Origin: Bacteroidales bacterium
Lineage (GTDB): Bacteria; Bacteroidota; Bacteroidia; Bacteroidales; JAADGE01
DNA length: 12,049 bases
Assembly: GCA_026987795.1 (NCBI GenBank)
Contig: JALSMF010000338.1
Coordinates: 1 to 12,049, forward strand
Direction of reading: 5' to 3'
The notes under the pieces were generated by a model that saw nothing but the letters and a program-made list of their open reading frames with translations, did no database searches and was not told the origin of the DNA. This document shows positions 1 through 9,047 of the stretch, piece by piece; position 1 is the first letter of the stretch; every line of letters begins with the position of its first letter. The position numbers and the translations under genes are program-made.

Positions 1-798
1 ACCGTTGTTCGCATAATTATAAACTTTTTGCCAGTCAACTTGCTCATTTTCGGCTGCTGTTCTCGGGCAATAAACTAAAAATCTTGCAGCAAAAGAGTTT
101 GCTAAACGAGCCAATTCGTTATTTGAGTACTCCGAGCCGTTAATCCAGTCATCGGGAACCGTAAAACTGCTGTTGGCTGATATCTCGATACACTTATCAA
201 GAGCTGCAACGGCAGAATCAATAACGGTTTTATAATCAGAAGCAATAACAGCTCCCGGGTCTTCCGTGTTTTCTGTAACAATAAAGCCTTTATCAAAAGT
301 AAGACCGATATAACCGAGAGTAAGACCTTGTATAAAGTGACTGAAAGCTCGTATCATTTCAGTATCCGCACCTTTCCCTTCAGAATTTAATTTGCCGATT
401 TCCATACCGTTATTTATAACGCGAAGAATATCATTTGACTGAGATAATGCCGAATACATTTTTTGATAGTATGTTTCGGTAATAAGTTTCCAATCATATT
501 CTTCCGTGTTATTAAAAGCTGCACGCGGCTCGGAAGACAGGTCGTACATACCTCCGTTAAGCCATGAACTTGTGCCTTGGTCTGCCATTGTCCACATTGC
601 CATAACGGGGGAATATGTATATGAATAATACTGATTAATATACCAGTTATAAAATAAGCCGGAAGCTAATCCGTAAACATCATCCGGATTTTCCAAAACA
701 ATATTAACATCAGGTTTATTATCATATTTTACGTCCAGTAATTCGGTACAACCGGACAAACCTAAAATTAGAATAAATATTATGTATCTGAGTTTCAT
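1..798 (-). CDS. SusD/RagB-like outer-membrane lipoprotein, C-terminus cut by window edge
   Basis: This is the surface lipoprotein partner of the upstream SusC-like transporter. SusD proteins cap the SusC barrel and bind substrate before TonB-dependent import. Translation from the ATG at 798-796 gives 266 codons in frame to the window edge. Residues 1-17 form a lipoprotein signal with lipobox L-S-G-C (Cys17), giving export and lipidation. The body is rich in Tyr, Trp and Asn and has the helical TPR-like character of the family (for example YYQKMYSALSQSNDILRVI, and RLANSFAARFLVY near the end). Family members usually run about 450-600 residues, so roughly half is missing. The start lies 18 bases after the SusC stop, the tight spacing usual for susCD pairs. 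The substrate is unknown; the neighbouring peptidases suggest peptides, as for RagB, but that is inference from context. Confidence 0.88.
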   Translation of the reverse strand, partial: MKLRYIIFILILGLSGCTELLDVKYDNKPDVNIVLENPDDVYGLASGLFYNWYINQYYSYTYSPVMAMWTMADQGTSSWLNGGMYDLSSEPRAAFNNTEEYDWKLITETYYQKMYSALSQSNDILRVINNGMEIGKLNSEGKGADTEMIRAFSHFIQGLTLGYIGLTFDKGFIVTENTEDPGAVIASDYKTVIDSAVAALDKCIEISANSSFTVPDDWINGSEYSNNELARLANSFAARFLVYCPRTAAENEQVDWQKVYNYANNG

Positions 799-816
799 TT
801 TTCTGTTCTTTAAAGG

Positions 817-3800
817 TTAAAAAATAAATTCTATTGAACCGGTAAATGTTCTGAAATTAGGGTATCCGTAACTGTCATAAGAAAAATTAGCGGAGTAAGT
901 GCTGTTACCGACTTCGGGGTCGTAGCCCGTATATTCCGTGAACGTAAGAAGGTTATGACCTATAAGGCTGAATTTTACAGACTTAATAACATCTGAAATT
1001 TTATTTTCCTTATTAAATTTGTATGTGTAAGCTATTGACATTTCTCTGAGCTTGACATAGCTTCCGTTTTCTACAAAAAATGAGTTCAGGTTATTGCCGT
1101 TGTAAAGTGCCTGATAATAGTAAATTGATTTTTTTTGCTCTTCGGGTTTGCCGTATTGGTCAATAATACCGGCTCTGTTTTCAAGAAAAAGATATTGTTT
1201 GGTTTTATTATATACGTCACCGCCTTGTTTCCAAGACCAAAGCATATACAGAGACAGATTTTTATATGAAAACGAGGTGTTAAAACTTAAGTTAAAATCG
1301 GGATTACAATCGGCAATAATAACTTTATCGGGCGTTCCGTCATTATCGGCATCTAAGGCTACGGGTCTTTCAACGGTGCTGCCTTCCGTTCCCGCAAGTA
1401 TAACATATCCGTCGCTGTTTATTGTATAGTTGTCAATTGTCATACCGTCGGGTAATTGCTTTTCCATTTCCGACAGAGACGTAAGCCATTTGTTTCCTAA
1501 TATGATACCGAAATTTTGACCCGGCTCAATTAAAAAGGCATCTCTCGGTCCGGTGTAGTATTTATTAAGTTCTAAGTCTTCTATTTGTTGTCTTTTTATT
1601 ATGAATAGCTTTGATATTTAAAGAAAGTTCTAAAGATTGAGATTTTATAGTGCCTGCATTTCGTATTTGCGACCTAAATCCTAAAACGTGACTTGCCAAC
1701 GGCACACTTAAAAGAGCATCTTTTGTAACAGTTGAAGAGTAACTTCCGGTAAGGTTAAAGATATTAAAAAACTGTGCATCTAAAGCAAATTCCGTTTCTG
1801 TTGATTCCGAAGGTTTAAGCTCTTTGTTCCCGAGTTGTTCTTTTACTAAGTTTCCGTTGCTTACGCTGTAGGTTTCATATTGGTCGGAGTATCCCGGTCT
1901 TTGTCCGGAGGTTCCGATTGCCGCTCTTATTTTCAGTTCCTGAATACCGGGTATTTTTATGTCTTCCGAAATTCTGTATGCTCCTGCAAGTCTGTAATAC
2001 GTATGCCATCTTTGATTTTCGCCGAATAAAGAAGAACCGTCTCTGCGAATTAATCCGGAAAATATATATTTGCTTAAATAGTCTATATCTGCTATTCCGA
2101 ATATATCAACAGCTCTTATTGACCCGTCATACGAAGAGTTTTTCGACTGTGTTTGGTCTGCAAAATTAAATTGCGGAATATTATCAACAACAAAGTCTTT
2201 ACCTGAAGTATATGTATTATCCCAGTCTTCCTGCTCATACAGATAACTCAGCTTTGATTTAACCGTAAATTCACCAAAAACTTTATCAAAATTTAATGTG
2301 GACTGCATGAATTGAGAGTTATTTTCATAATGTGTTTTTTCAAGCAGCCCCGTATAATAAGCAGTATCCATATATAAATATCCTTTCGGATTATATCCTC
2401 TTGTATAAGAATTATATTTTTCGTAAGTGTATTTTGATTCAAGATTCAGCCAATCGGTAAAAAGGATTTTAGTGCTTATATTGGTAAGGAAAGAGTTTCT
2501 TTTTGACGTGCTTTCTCTGTAATAAAGAGGATACAGGGGGTTTTCGGCAATACTCCAAGGATCAGGTAATACAAGATAAGGAGAGCCGTCGGTATTAGGA
2601 GCGTTTAAATCTACATCGGGCTGAACAAATAAAACATCCTGAAAGCCTTTTGATGTTCCGGGATTGTCTGTTTCTGCAAGCATATACATATTTGATGTTG
2701 ACAGGGAAATATATTTACCTATTCTGGTATCGGCATTGAATCTGAAATTTTTTCTTTGGTACCCTTCGGTTGCAAAAACAATCCCCGAGTTTTTATGATT
2801 TTCGAAAGACAAAAACATATTTGTATTATTGTCTTTTTTAGACATACTCACATAATTTGTGTAATAATCTCCTTGTTTGAAGAACTCTTTTTGCTGGTCG
2901 CGAACAATTGAATACGGCTGGTCTGCATAAGCTGAATCTGTCGGTAAGCGGCTGCCTGAAACCACGTTTCCGTTATCGTCATATGTTACTCCTTCGTATT
3001 TTGTATAAGGAAAGTCGGCATTATCGGCGGCTAATTGATAAGGGTGGTGAGTTGCTAAATCAAGTTCTCTTTGAAGGTTGGAGATACCGTATTCGTTTCG
3101 GACTTTTATCTGATAGCTGTCTTTTAGGTTTTTACCTCTTTTCGTTGTGATTACAATCACACCGTTTCCGGCTTTAGAACCGTAAAGAGCTGATGCCGCT
3201 GCACCTTTTACAACCTCCATTGATGCTATATCATCAACATTAATGTCTGCCAGGTTTGTATTAACAAGAACACCGTCTACAATAATAAGCGGGGGAGAGT
3301 TCCCTCTTATTGATGTTGCTCCTCTCATTTGTATTGTTGCACCGCTGCCCGGCGAGCCGTATGCCCTTTTAACTAATACTCCGGGTATTTTTCCCTGCAA
3401 AGCAGTTGCCGAGGAGCTTGTCGGGGCATCATCTAGTTTATCTGCGGATACTTTATTAATTGTTACTGCCAGTTTTTTTGCCGGAGTGTTACCTGCTACT
3501 CCGGAAACTATAACTTCTTCTATGTCAAAATAGTCTTCCTCCATTACTATATTCAGTTCTGTTCGGTTCTCAATTGAGACTTCTTTGGTTTTGTATCCTA
3601 TATAGTTAAAAATAAGAGTTTTTACATTGTCAGTTACGGTTATTGAAAACTTTCCTTCAATGTCTGTCATAGCTGCTGTATTATTTTCGTCCTTTGCTAT
3701 AACGGAAACCCCGGGAATAGGGTCTCCGGCATTGTCTTTTACTGTTCCGGTAATTGTTTTTTCAAGAAGCCGGAAAGTTTTTATATACGATGTTTTATTA

Positions 3801-4102
3801 TCCGCTTTTTTAATTAAAACGTAATAATCATTTCGTATTTTTTTAAACTCAAGTTTCTTTTTTTTCACAATTTCTGTCAGAGCTTTTTCAGGCGATTTTT
3901 GCCGTAAAATTGAAGTTGCTTCTTTTTGAGTATATTCGGCTGAAATATCGGATTCGTAAGTAACGGAAATATTATATTTCACCTCAACTTTTTTAATTAA
4001 ATCGGACAATCCTATACTTTCTTTTTGGTCTGTAATTTGTCCGACAGAGAAACTTAAGCCGTATAAAAACAAAAATGCAGTTATAAATATCAATTTTTTC
4101 AT
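817..4102 (-). pseudogene. SusC/RagA-like TonB-dependent transporter with STN domain, frameshifted
   Basis: This is an outer-membrane beta-barrel transporter that would import substrate captured by the SusD partner, powered by TonB. Domains in order: signal peptide (1 to about 21); STN signalling domain (about 28-98), typical of transporters that signal to a FecR/ECF pair; carboxypeptidase-regulatory-like domain (about 116-190, TGTVKD, GVSV, TDIEGKFS); a putative TonB box near IEEVIVSG (194-201); plug (about 205-325, LQGKIPGV, IVDGV, SALYGSKAGNGVIVITTKRG); then the barrel. The first reading frame stops at 1565 after 845 codons. The C-terminal barrel continues in another frame to the stop at 817 and ends in FIEFIF, a normal aromatic barrel terminus. 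Removing one A from the minus-strand AAAAA run at 1597-1593 joins the halves as NKRQQIEDLELNKYY and gives 1094 residues, a normal family length. It could be a real pseudogene or an assembly error. The start lies 15 bases after the fecR stop. Confidence 0.85.
1593..1597 (-). other. Probable frameshift site in the SusC-like gene
   Basis: A run of five A on the minus strand marks where the N-terminal frame (ending ...IHNKKTTNRRLRT, stop at 1567-1565) and the C-terminal frame (RQQIEDLELNKYYTGPRDAF...) can be joined. The downstream frame is open from about 1592 to 817, and its first residues resemble conserved SusC barrel sequence, so coding clearly continues. With four A the join is seamless. Alternatively, a small out-of-frame deletion may have removed a short strand here, because the usual segment with an F-x-W-like motif between the LELSLN strand and RQQI seems absent. 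Confidence 0.7.
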
Positions 4103-4117
4103 GAGAACATTTATTTT

Positions 4118-5071
4118 TTAATTTATAATTATTGTATCGTTTTTTTGGGTTATTTCCGCTTTAAAAATTGTATGAAGAGCTTTTATAATTAATTGAACAT
4201 CATCGGAAGGTGCAGAGCCGCTTATTCGTTTTTCGGCTGCGTTTTTGTCTTGGATTATCAATACTTTATTATATCTGATTTTTAATAATTCTGCTAATTC
4301 ATATAAAGAGAAATTGTCAAATTTCAGCCTTTTTTCCGTCCACGAAGTATAAATTTCCGTGTTTATTTTATTTTTAATAAAGGTGTTGTCTTTAGCATTG
4401 TATTTAACAATTTCTCCCGGTTTCATAATAATTTTACCGGTATTTGTTTTAAAACCGCTAAGCATTACTTTTCCTTCTGTTAAAACAACAGAATTTTCAT
4501 TCTTATATGTTCTTACGTTAAATTTTGTTCCGAGGACGGTAATGTTATAAGCATTTGTTTTTACCGTAAATTTTTGGTTATTGTTTTTTTTAACTTCAAA
4601 AAAAGCCTCACCGGAAACAAAGACTTCACGATTAAACTTTTTTATGGTTGAGTTTTCATATTTTATAAAGCTGCCCTTGTTTAATGTTACTACCGTATTG
4701 TCCGGCAGCGTAACTTTTAATATCTTATCGGTATTGTTCGCAACTTTTTCTGTTTTGTTTAAATCTTTAAAAACGGACAGAGCCATAATAAGAATACCTG
4801 TAAAAATTGCTGCATATTTAAAGGATGTGTAAACAATTTTATTTATTTTCCGTTTTTTGTTTTGATTAATTTTTTGAGTTATTCTTTTCTTAATTCTGTC
4901 ATAGTCATAGTTTTCGTTATTTTCTGCAGAATTCCAGACAAATTTCGCTTGTTCGTATTCTTCTCTAAATTTTTTATCTTCCGATATTTTTTTGTCAAAT
5001 ATTTCTGTCTCTTTTTGAGAAAGTTCTCCGGACAATTTTTTGGTAATCAAACCCCAGTGGTGTTCTTGCAT
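4118..5071 (-). CDS. FecR-like anti-sigma factor (inner membrane, DUF4974 C-terminus)
   Basis: This is an inner-membrane regulator that would hold or activate an ECF sigma factor in response to the STN domain of the SusC-like transporter. Of its 317 residues, about 1-82 form a charged cytoplasmic region (sigma-binding side in the family). Residues about 83-101 form one transmembrane helix (FKYAAIFTGILIMALSVF). The periplasmic FecR domain covers about 115-205 (VTLPDNTVVTLNKGS, GEAFFEV, VLGTKFNVRTY, VVLTEGKV). A C-terminal DUF4974 module covers about 245-317 (RLKFDNFSLYELAELL). Length and order match Bacteroidetes FecR proteins closely. It sits 36 bases after the large C10 peptidase gene and 15 before the SusC gene. 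The only sigma gene in view is about 6.8 kb upstream, so the pairing is inferred. The gap from 5072 to 5107 is A/T-rich with no evident promoter or terminator. Confidence 0.93.
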   Translation of the reverse strand: MQEHHWGLITKKLSGELSQKETEIFDKKISEDKKFREEYEQAKFVWNSAENNENYDYDRIKKRITQKINQNKKRKINKIVYTSFKYAAIFTGILIMALSVFKDLNKTEKVANNTDKILKVTLPDNTVVTLNKGSFIKYENSTIKKFNREVFVSGEAFFEVKKNNNQKFTVKTNAYNITVLGTKFNVRTYKNENSVVLTEGKVMLSGFKTNTGKIIMKPGEIVKYNAKDNTFIKNKINTEIYTSWTEKRLKFDNFSLYELAELLKIRYNKVLIIQDKNAAEKRISGSAPSDDVQLIIKALHTIFKAEITQKNDTIIIN

Positions 5072-5107
5072 TATTATTTGTTTAAGTTTTAATTAATTAT
5101 ACCTGTT

Positions 5108-8100
5108 TTAAAATACCGGTATTTTTTTAATAAATTCGTTATTTTTATTTTTAAATTTTACGATGTAAAACCCGTTGTTAACATTTGTTATTACCGTTGT
5201 TCCTTTGTTATTAAACCCGCTGAAAATTTCTTTTCCCGAAATATCGTAAATTGAAATGTTATAGTGCGAGGATTTATTATCTGAAATTATTATTGAGTTA
5301 TTTGCAGAGAATATTTGTATATCATTACCGAAATTATTTACGGATAATGAATTTTTAGAAAAAATTAATTCAAAGTTATGATTTGTCGTATCATTAATAT
5401 TAAAAAACAACGATTCAGGCTTTTTAATCTCATAAATTTTATCTGTTTCGGTGTCTCGTATGTAAATATTATAATTGGTATTTAAAAGTTCTGTTATGTT
5501 CATTTTAAAAATTCCCGTTAAAGGAGAAGTGAAACAAAAATTTATTGTTTCTGTATTTTTTGAATTAAGAATACGTTTTATGACATATTTACCGTCATCT
5601 TCAAATATAAATACAGAAGGGGCATTTTTATCTAAGCCGTAAACTTTAATACTCTCGGATACAGTGCTTCCTGCGTATACAACAAGCTCATCTTTTTTGC
5701 CTTGCGGGTCTTCAATTTCGATTCTTATTAAGTCTTCTGTTTTGCCTGCTTTAAGGTAATTGCTCGTTGCTTCCGAGTTTTTCACGCGAACATTGTTATC
5801 TGTTCCTATTACGGCTCCGTCTGACAGTGCCTGCACGAAAAAGCCCTGGAATGAGTTTATATACCGTGAACCGCTGTAAGTTCCTACGGTTCCGTCCCAG
5901 CTTGAATATTGATTTGAGCCGCCGTTATTTTCAGGGTCAAAAGTATATACCGTTGAATTAATATTTGTTCGTGTCCACCCTGATGCTGCATTCCAGTCAA
6001 TCGGCGAAGGATAAGGATTTGCGGCTAAAAACCACCCTAAATTAGTTCCTGTTGTAAGCGGCAATGTTCTTGAGTAATTACCGTTTCCGAAAATCCCTTC
6101 TGTATCAATTAAGAAACCTCCGTTTTGCGTATGCTGCAGTAAATATCCGTTTCCTGAAAGCATATTGTCAGCTCCGCTTAGCCTTTCCCAAGAATATAAA
6201 GGTTCAATATTCTTATATAAATAATAATTCCCCGTAAGAATACTGTCTGCTTTAAAAACGTCATCAAACGGGAGGGATATAAGGTGCCAGTTGCCCCATA
6301 TTCCCGGAGAAGGAACAGAAATGTATCTTCGGGCTTTCATTTTCCCGAAGTTATTTTGTATTCCGTAAAGTAATAATGCTCCGGTCGGTATATTATTCGT
6401 ATTTGATTCTAAAATTATGACTCCGTGATTTTCAAAATATGAATTAGCCGTTAATGTCAAATTCGGCGGAACTATAACAGTGTCACCATGGAGTATTGTT
6501 AAATTTTTTGCCTCTATGTCATAAGGAAGGGTATAATTACCGGCTATCAGAGCAGACATTGTATTATCAGGTTCTCCGTTGTCCCAAGATGTCCCGTCCC
6601 ATGTCGTACAAAAAGCATAAACTGTCAGCGTTGCCTCTCTGCTGCAGTCATGCATTGAAAACAGTCCGTTCCCGCCAACTTTACACCTATACTTATATCC
6701 GTTCAGTCCGCTGATATTTGAAATTTTCAGGGTATCCGTTGCAGTTCCGGAATAAACCCCTCCGTCTGACAAAGGAACATAACCCGAGCCGGAATCTTCA
6801 TACCACTGATAAGAGCCTGCATTTGCGGCTGTTACGGCAAAAAACACACTTCCCTGACAAACAGATATATCCTCCGGCTCTGAAGTAATAATCGGGCATA
6901 ATGCAGATGCCCATCCGGGATCGTTTGTTGCGGCCCTTAATGTCGGCTTTATAAAATTGTAAGAATAATCTTTTATTTTTGTTCCGGTTCCCGATTCAAT
7001 ATGCAGCAATAACTTCGTATTTTTATCGGTTATAAACCGGTTGTATCTGTCGGGGCAAAAATCAGTGCTGTATCTTGCCGTATCTGAAATCCTTATTTCA
7101 TCTATTCTGCCGTCTAAATAACGCTCGTAAGTTGTCCAATATCTGGCTCCGATATTTAAAGCATTCGCAGTTGCCGTTAAGTTAAAGTTCGCATCTGAAG
7201 ATGTATCAACAACTTTACCGTTAATAAACATTTTGGTTTCATTACCGTCTCTTGTTACGGCAACGTGTACCCACTCTCCGAAAAATATATCAGATGATGC
7301 GTCAGACTGAACCGATGCTATTATGTTTCCGCTTGCATCTCTTGCAACAAAACGAATACCGTAATTTCCTCCTCCGTCAACATCATCAATAAGGTACATT
7401 GAAAAAACGGTCTTTCTGTCTAAAATAACAGGATAGGTACCTGAAGTTCTGGTGTCAACTTCAATCCATGCTTCAACAGTCCATTTATCTGATATGTCTA
7501 AATCATTAACCGGATTATCTTTTACATAAAACGAATCATCGCCGTCAAAATTAAGATAAACAATCTTACCTACCGGAACAACGCATTCCTCCGAATAACT
7601 GTCAGCATAATAACTGCCTGAAGACTTTGCTCTTACCTGATATTTATACAAACCGTCAGACGGTACCGTTACGGTATAAAAAGTATCGGTTATAGTGTTG
7701 CTTATTGTTGTCCAAGCTCCGTTATCAACACTTTCCTGAAGTTCAAACGCTTCCCAATTTAAACTTTTGCTAACCCTCCATTGCAAGGTAAATGTTTTGT
7801 AATCTGTTTCAGACCTTATCGGTTCGTCTGTCATTATCGGATCAGGGAGTATATCAAAAACAGCCGCGTCAATCGCGTCATACCCGCAATCACTGAAAGT
7901 ATTTTGCAGATTATACCACGCATTACAGGTTCCCCACCAACCGTTGTTAAGGTGATAGTATTTCGGGTCTGAAATCGTCAGTTGTCTCCATCCGTCACAA
8001 ACATTAGCATGCCCCGCTCCGGAGGAAACATCTCTGACTGCGAGTTGTACAGCATAACCGTTTTCTATGTTTGAACGTAACCTCGGCCAGAAGTAAAACC

Positions 8101-9025
8101 AAGACCCCGGCTCATAATGTCCTGAAGAGCGAAAGTAATTATTTAGAACTGCAGGAGTTCGAGTTATATTTGAAGTAGAACCGGTGTTTTCATAATCCAT
8201 ATCAACAGCTACTCCGCAATGATATGCAATTCTGCCGATTGCCCTTCTTTCTGTGTCTGTTGAGGGCACACCGTAGTATTCATCGAGCATATTATCCCAA
8301 TCATACCACATTCTTCCGAAACCGGCATAGTAAGAACCTTGTGAAGAACCGACATTGTCAATATCCGTATGTTCTCCGTCTCCTATCGGAGGCCACTTAA
8401 AAAGGTTAAGTATTTGACTCATTGATGTTGCGACACATCCGGGAGAATAATTGTTCGGAGTAAAATAATTTCCCGTATATATGAAATTTCCGTTTTCATC
8501 TTTACAGTTTACACCACCCCAGGTATCTTTCAGGTTCGGTCCGAAATAATAAAGATATTCTTTCGCAGGCTGTATATTGCCGCTTAAAAGTTCTGCCCAT
8601 TTCTCTTGGTTTTTTTTAATTATTTCTTCCTGAGCGGATGACAGTTTTGGGGCTTTAAGAGTTTCAAGTTGGCAGGATAAGTCTGTTCTCAGAACAGCTA
8701 ACAGAGAATTGTATTCATTTTCCGAAAAATCAAATTTTCCGTTTTCCGAATAGGCAACAACGGGATATAAAGATTTAGAAGGTGCCAGAATAATAAATCC
8801 CTCCGGTTTTAAACTCACTACATATGCCAATGTTTCTTTTTTATTATTCAATACCTGCTTGACGGAATTTTTATTATTTACTTTATATCCGGAAAATAAA
8901 GGGTCGTATTCAGCATAACTGCCGGCAACTTTTAAAAGCTCTTTTTCACTTATTTGTGAGTATGCATAATTGCAGGAAAAAATAACTGCTGCACAAAATA
9001 TAAACAAACTGAAACCTTTTTTCAT
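5108..9025 (-). CDS. Large secreted C10 cysteine peptidase with Fn3, LamG, Ig-like and T9SS sorting domains
   Basis: This is a streptopain-type peptidase exported by the Sec system and then by T9SS. Layout of its 1305 residues: signal peptide about 1-24 (likely cut after AYS); inhibitory Spi-like propeptide about 25-160 (GFIILAPSKSLYPVVAYS, where the family has GFVIVSGD-type sequence); C10 catalytic domain about 161-395; Fn3-like about 397-485; LamG/concanavalin-like about 488-655 (WTVEAWIEV, EWVHVAVTRDG, LDGRIDEIRISD); Ig-like about 712-803 (YQWYEDSG, YKYRCKV); an unassigned beta-rich stretch 804-1220; T9SS type A sorting domain about 1225-1305 (ISIYDISGKEIFSG, GFYIVKF). Catalytic Cys197 lies in SPGCVATSMSQIL and His339 in GAGHANVCDGW, with Asn360 in YYHLNNGWWG. 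The Gln of the upstream W-x-Q motif is Gly here (TWGG, 168-171), so activity is uncertain. It starts 22 bases after its paralogue and is probably co-transcribed with it. LamG and Ig modules may bind host, sugar or matrix targets (inference). Confidence 0.9.
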   Translation of the reverse strand: MKKGFSLFIFCAAVIFSCNYAYSQISEKELLKVAGSYAEYDPLFSGYKVNNKNSVKQVLNNKKETLAYVVSLKPEGFIILAPSKSLYPVVAYSENGKFDFSENEYNSLLAVLRTDLSCQLETLKAPKLSSAQEEIIKKNQEKWAELLSGNIQPAKEYLYYFGPNLKDTWGGVNCKDENGNFIYTGNYFTPNNYSPGCVATSMSQILNLFKWPPIGDGEHTDIDNVGSSQGSYYAGFGRMWYDWDNMLDEYYGVPSTDTERRAIGRIAYHCGVAVDMDYENTGSTSNITRTPAVLNNYFRSSGHYEPGSWFYFWPRLRSNIENGYAVQLAVRDVSSGAGHANVCDGWRQLTISDPKYYHLNNGWWGTCNAWYNLQNTFSDCGYDAIDAAVFDILPDPIMTDEPIRSETDYKTFTLQWRVSKSLNWEAFELQESVDNGAWTTISNTITDTFYTVTVPSDGLYKYQVRAKSSGSYYADSYSEECVVPVGKIVYLNFDGDDSFYVKDNPVNDLDISDKWTVEAWIEVDTRTSGTYPVILDRKTVFSMYLIDDVDGGGNYGIRFVARDASGNIIASVQSDASSDIFFGEWVHVAVTRDGNETKMFINGKVVDTSSDANFNLTATANALNIGARYWTTYERYLDGRIDEIRISDTARYSTDFCPDRYNRFITDKNTKLLLHIESGTGTKIKDYSYNFIKPTLRAATNDPGWASALCPIITSEPEDISVCQGSVFFAVTAANAGSYQWYEDSGSGYVPLSDGGVYSGTATDTLKISNISGLNGYKYRCKVGGNGLFSMHDCSREATLTVYAFCTTWDGTSWDNGEPDNTMSALIAGNYTLPYDIEAKNLTILHGDTVIVPPNLTLTANSYFENHGVIILESNTNNIPTGALLLYGIQNNFGKMKARRYISVPSPGIWGNWHLISLPFDDVFKADSILTGNYYLYKNIEPLYSWERLSGADNMLSGNGYLLQHTQNGGFLIDTEGIFGNGNYSRTLPLTTGTNLGWFLAANPYPSPIDWNAASGWTRTNINSTVYTFDPENNGGSNQYSSWDGTVGTYSGSRYINSFQGFFVQALSDGAVIGTDNNVRVKNSEATSNYLKAGKTEDLIRIEIEDPQGKKDELVVYAGSTVSESIKVYGLDKNAPSVFIFEDDGKYVIKRILNSKNTETINFCFTSPLTGIFKMNITELLNTNYNIYIRDTETDKIYEIKKPESLFFNINDTTNHNFELIFSKNSLSVNNFGNDIQIFSANNSIIISDNKSSHYNISIYDISGKEIFSGFNNKGTTVITNVNNGFYIVKFKNKNNEFIKKIPVF

Positions 9026-9047
9026 AGTATTGATTTTTAGTCTTTTG

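Noticed and set aside
1590..1600. Programmed -1 ribosomal frameshifting in SusC, since AAT AAA AAG resembles the dnaX slippery site
   Set aside because: A -1 slip leads to a TAG within four codons (GAC AAC AAA TAG). The downstream barrel needs a +1 change, so the slippery-site model does not restore the protein.
5072..5107. Promoter or terminator between the large C10 gene and fecR
   Set aside because: The 36-base gap is only A/T-rich, with no stem-loop and no copy of the GGGTAGGG or CGTC elements.
8954..9025. Lipoprotein lipobox in the 1305-residue C10 protein (IFSC, Cys18)
   Set aside because: Phe at -2 is atypical for a lipobox. A good signal peptidase I site (AYS before Gln25) follows, and the C-terminal T9SS domain gives another route to the surface.
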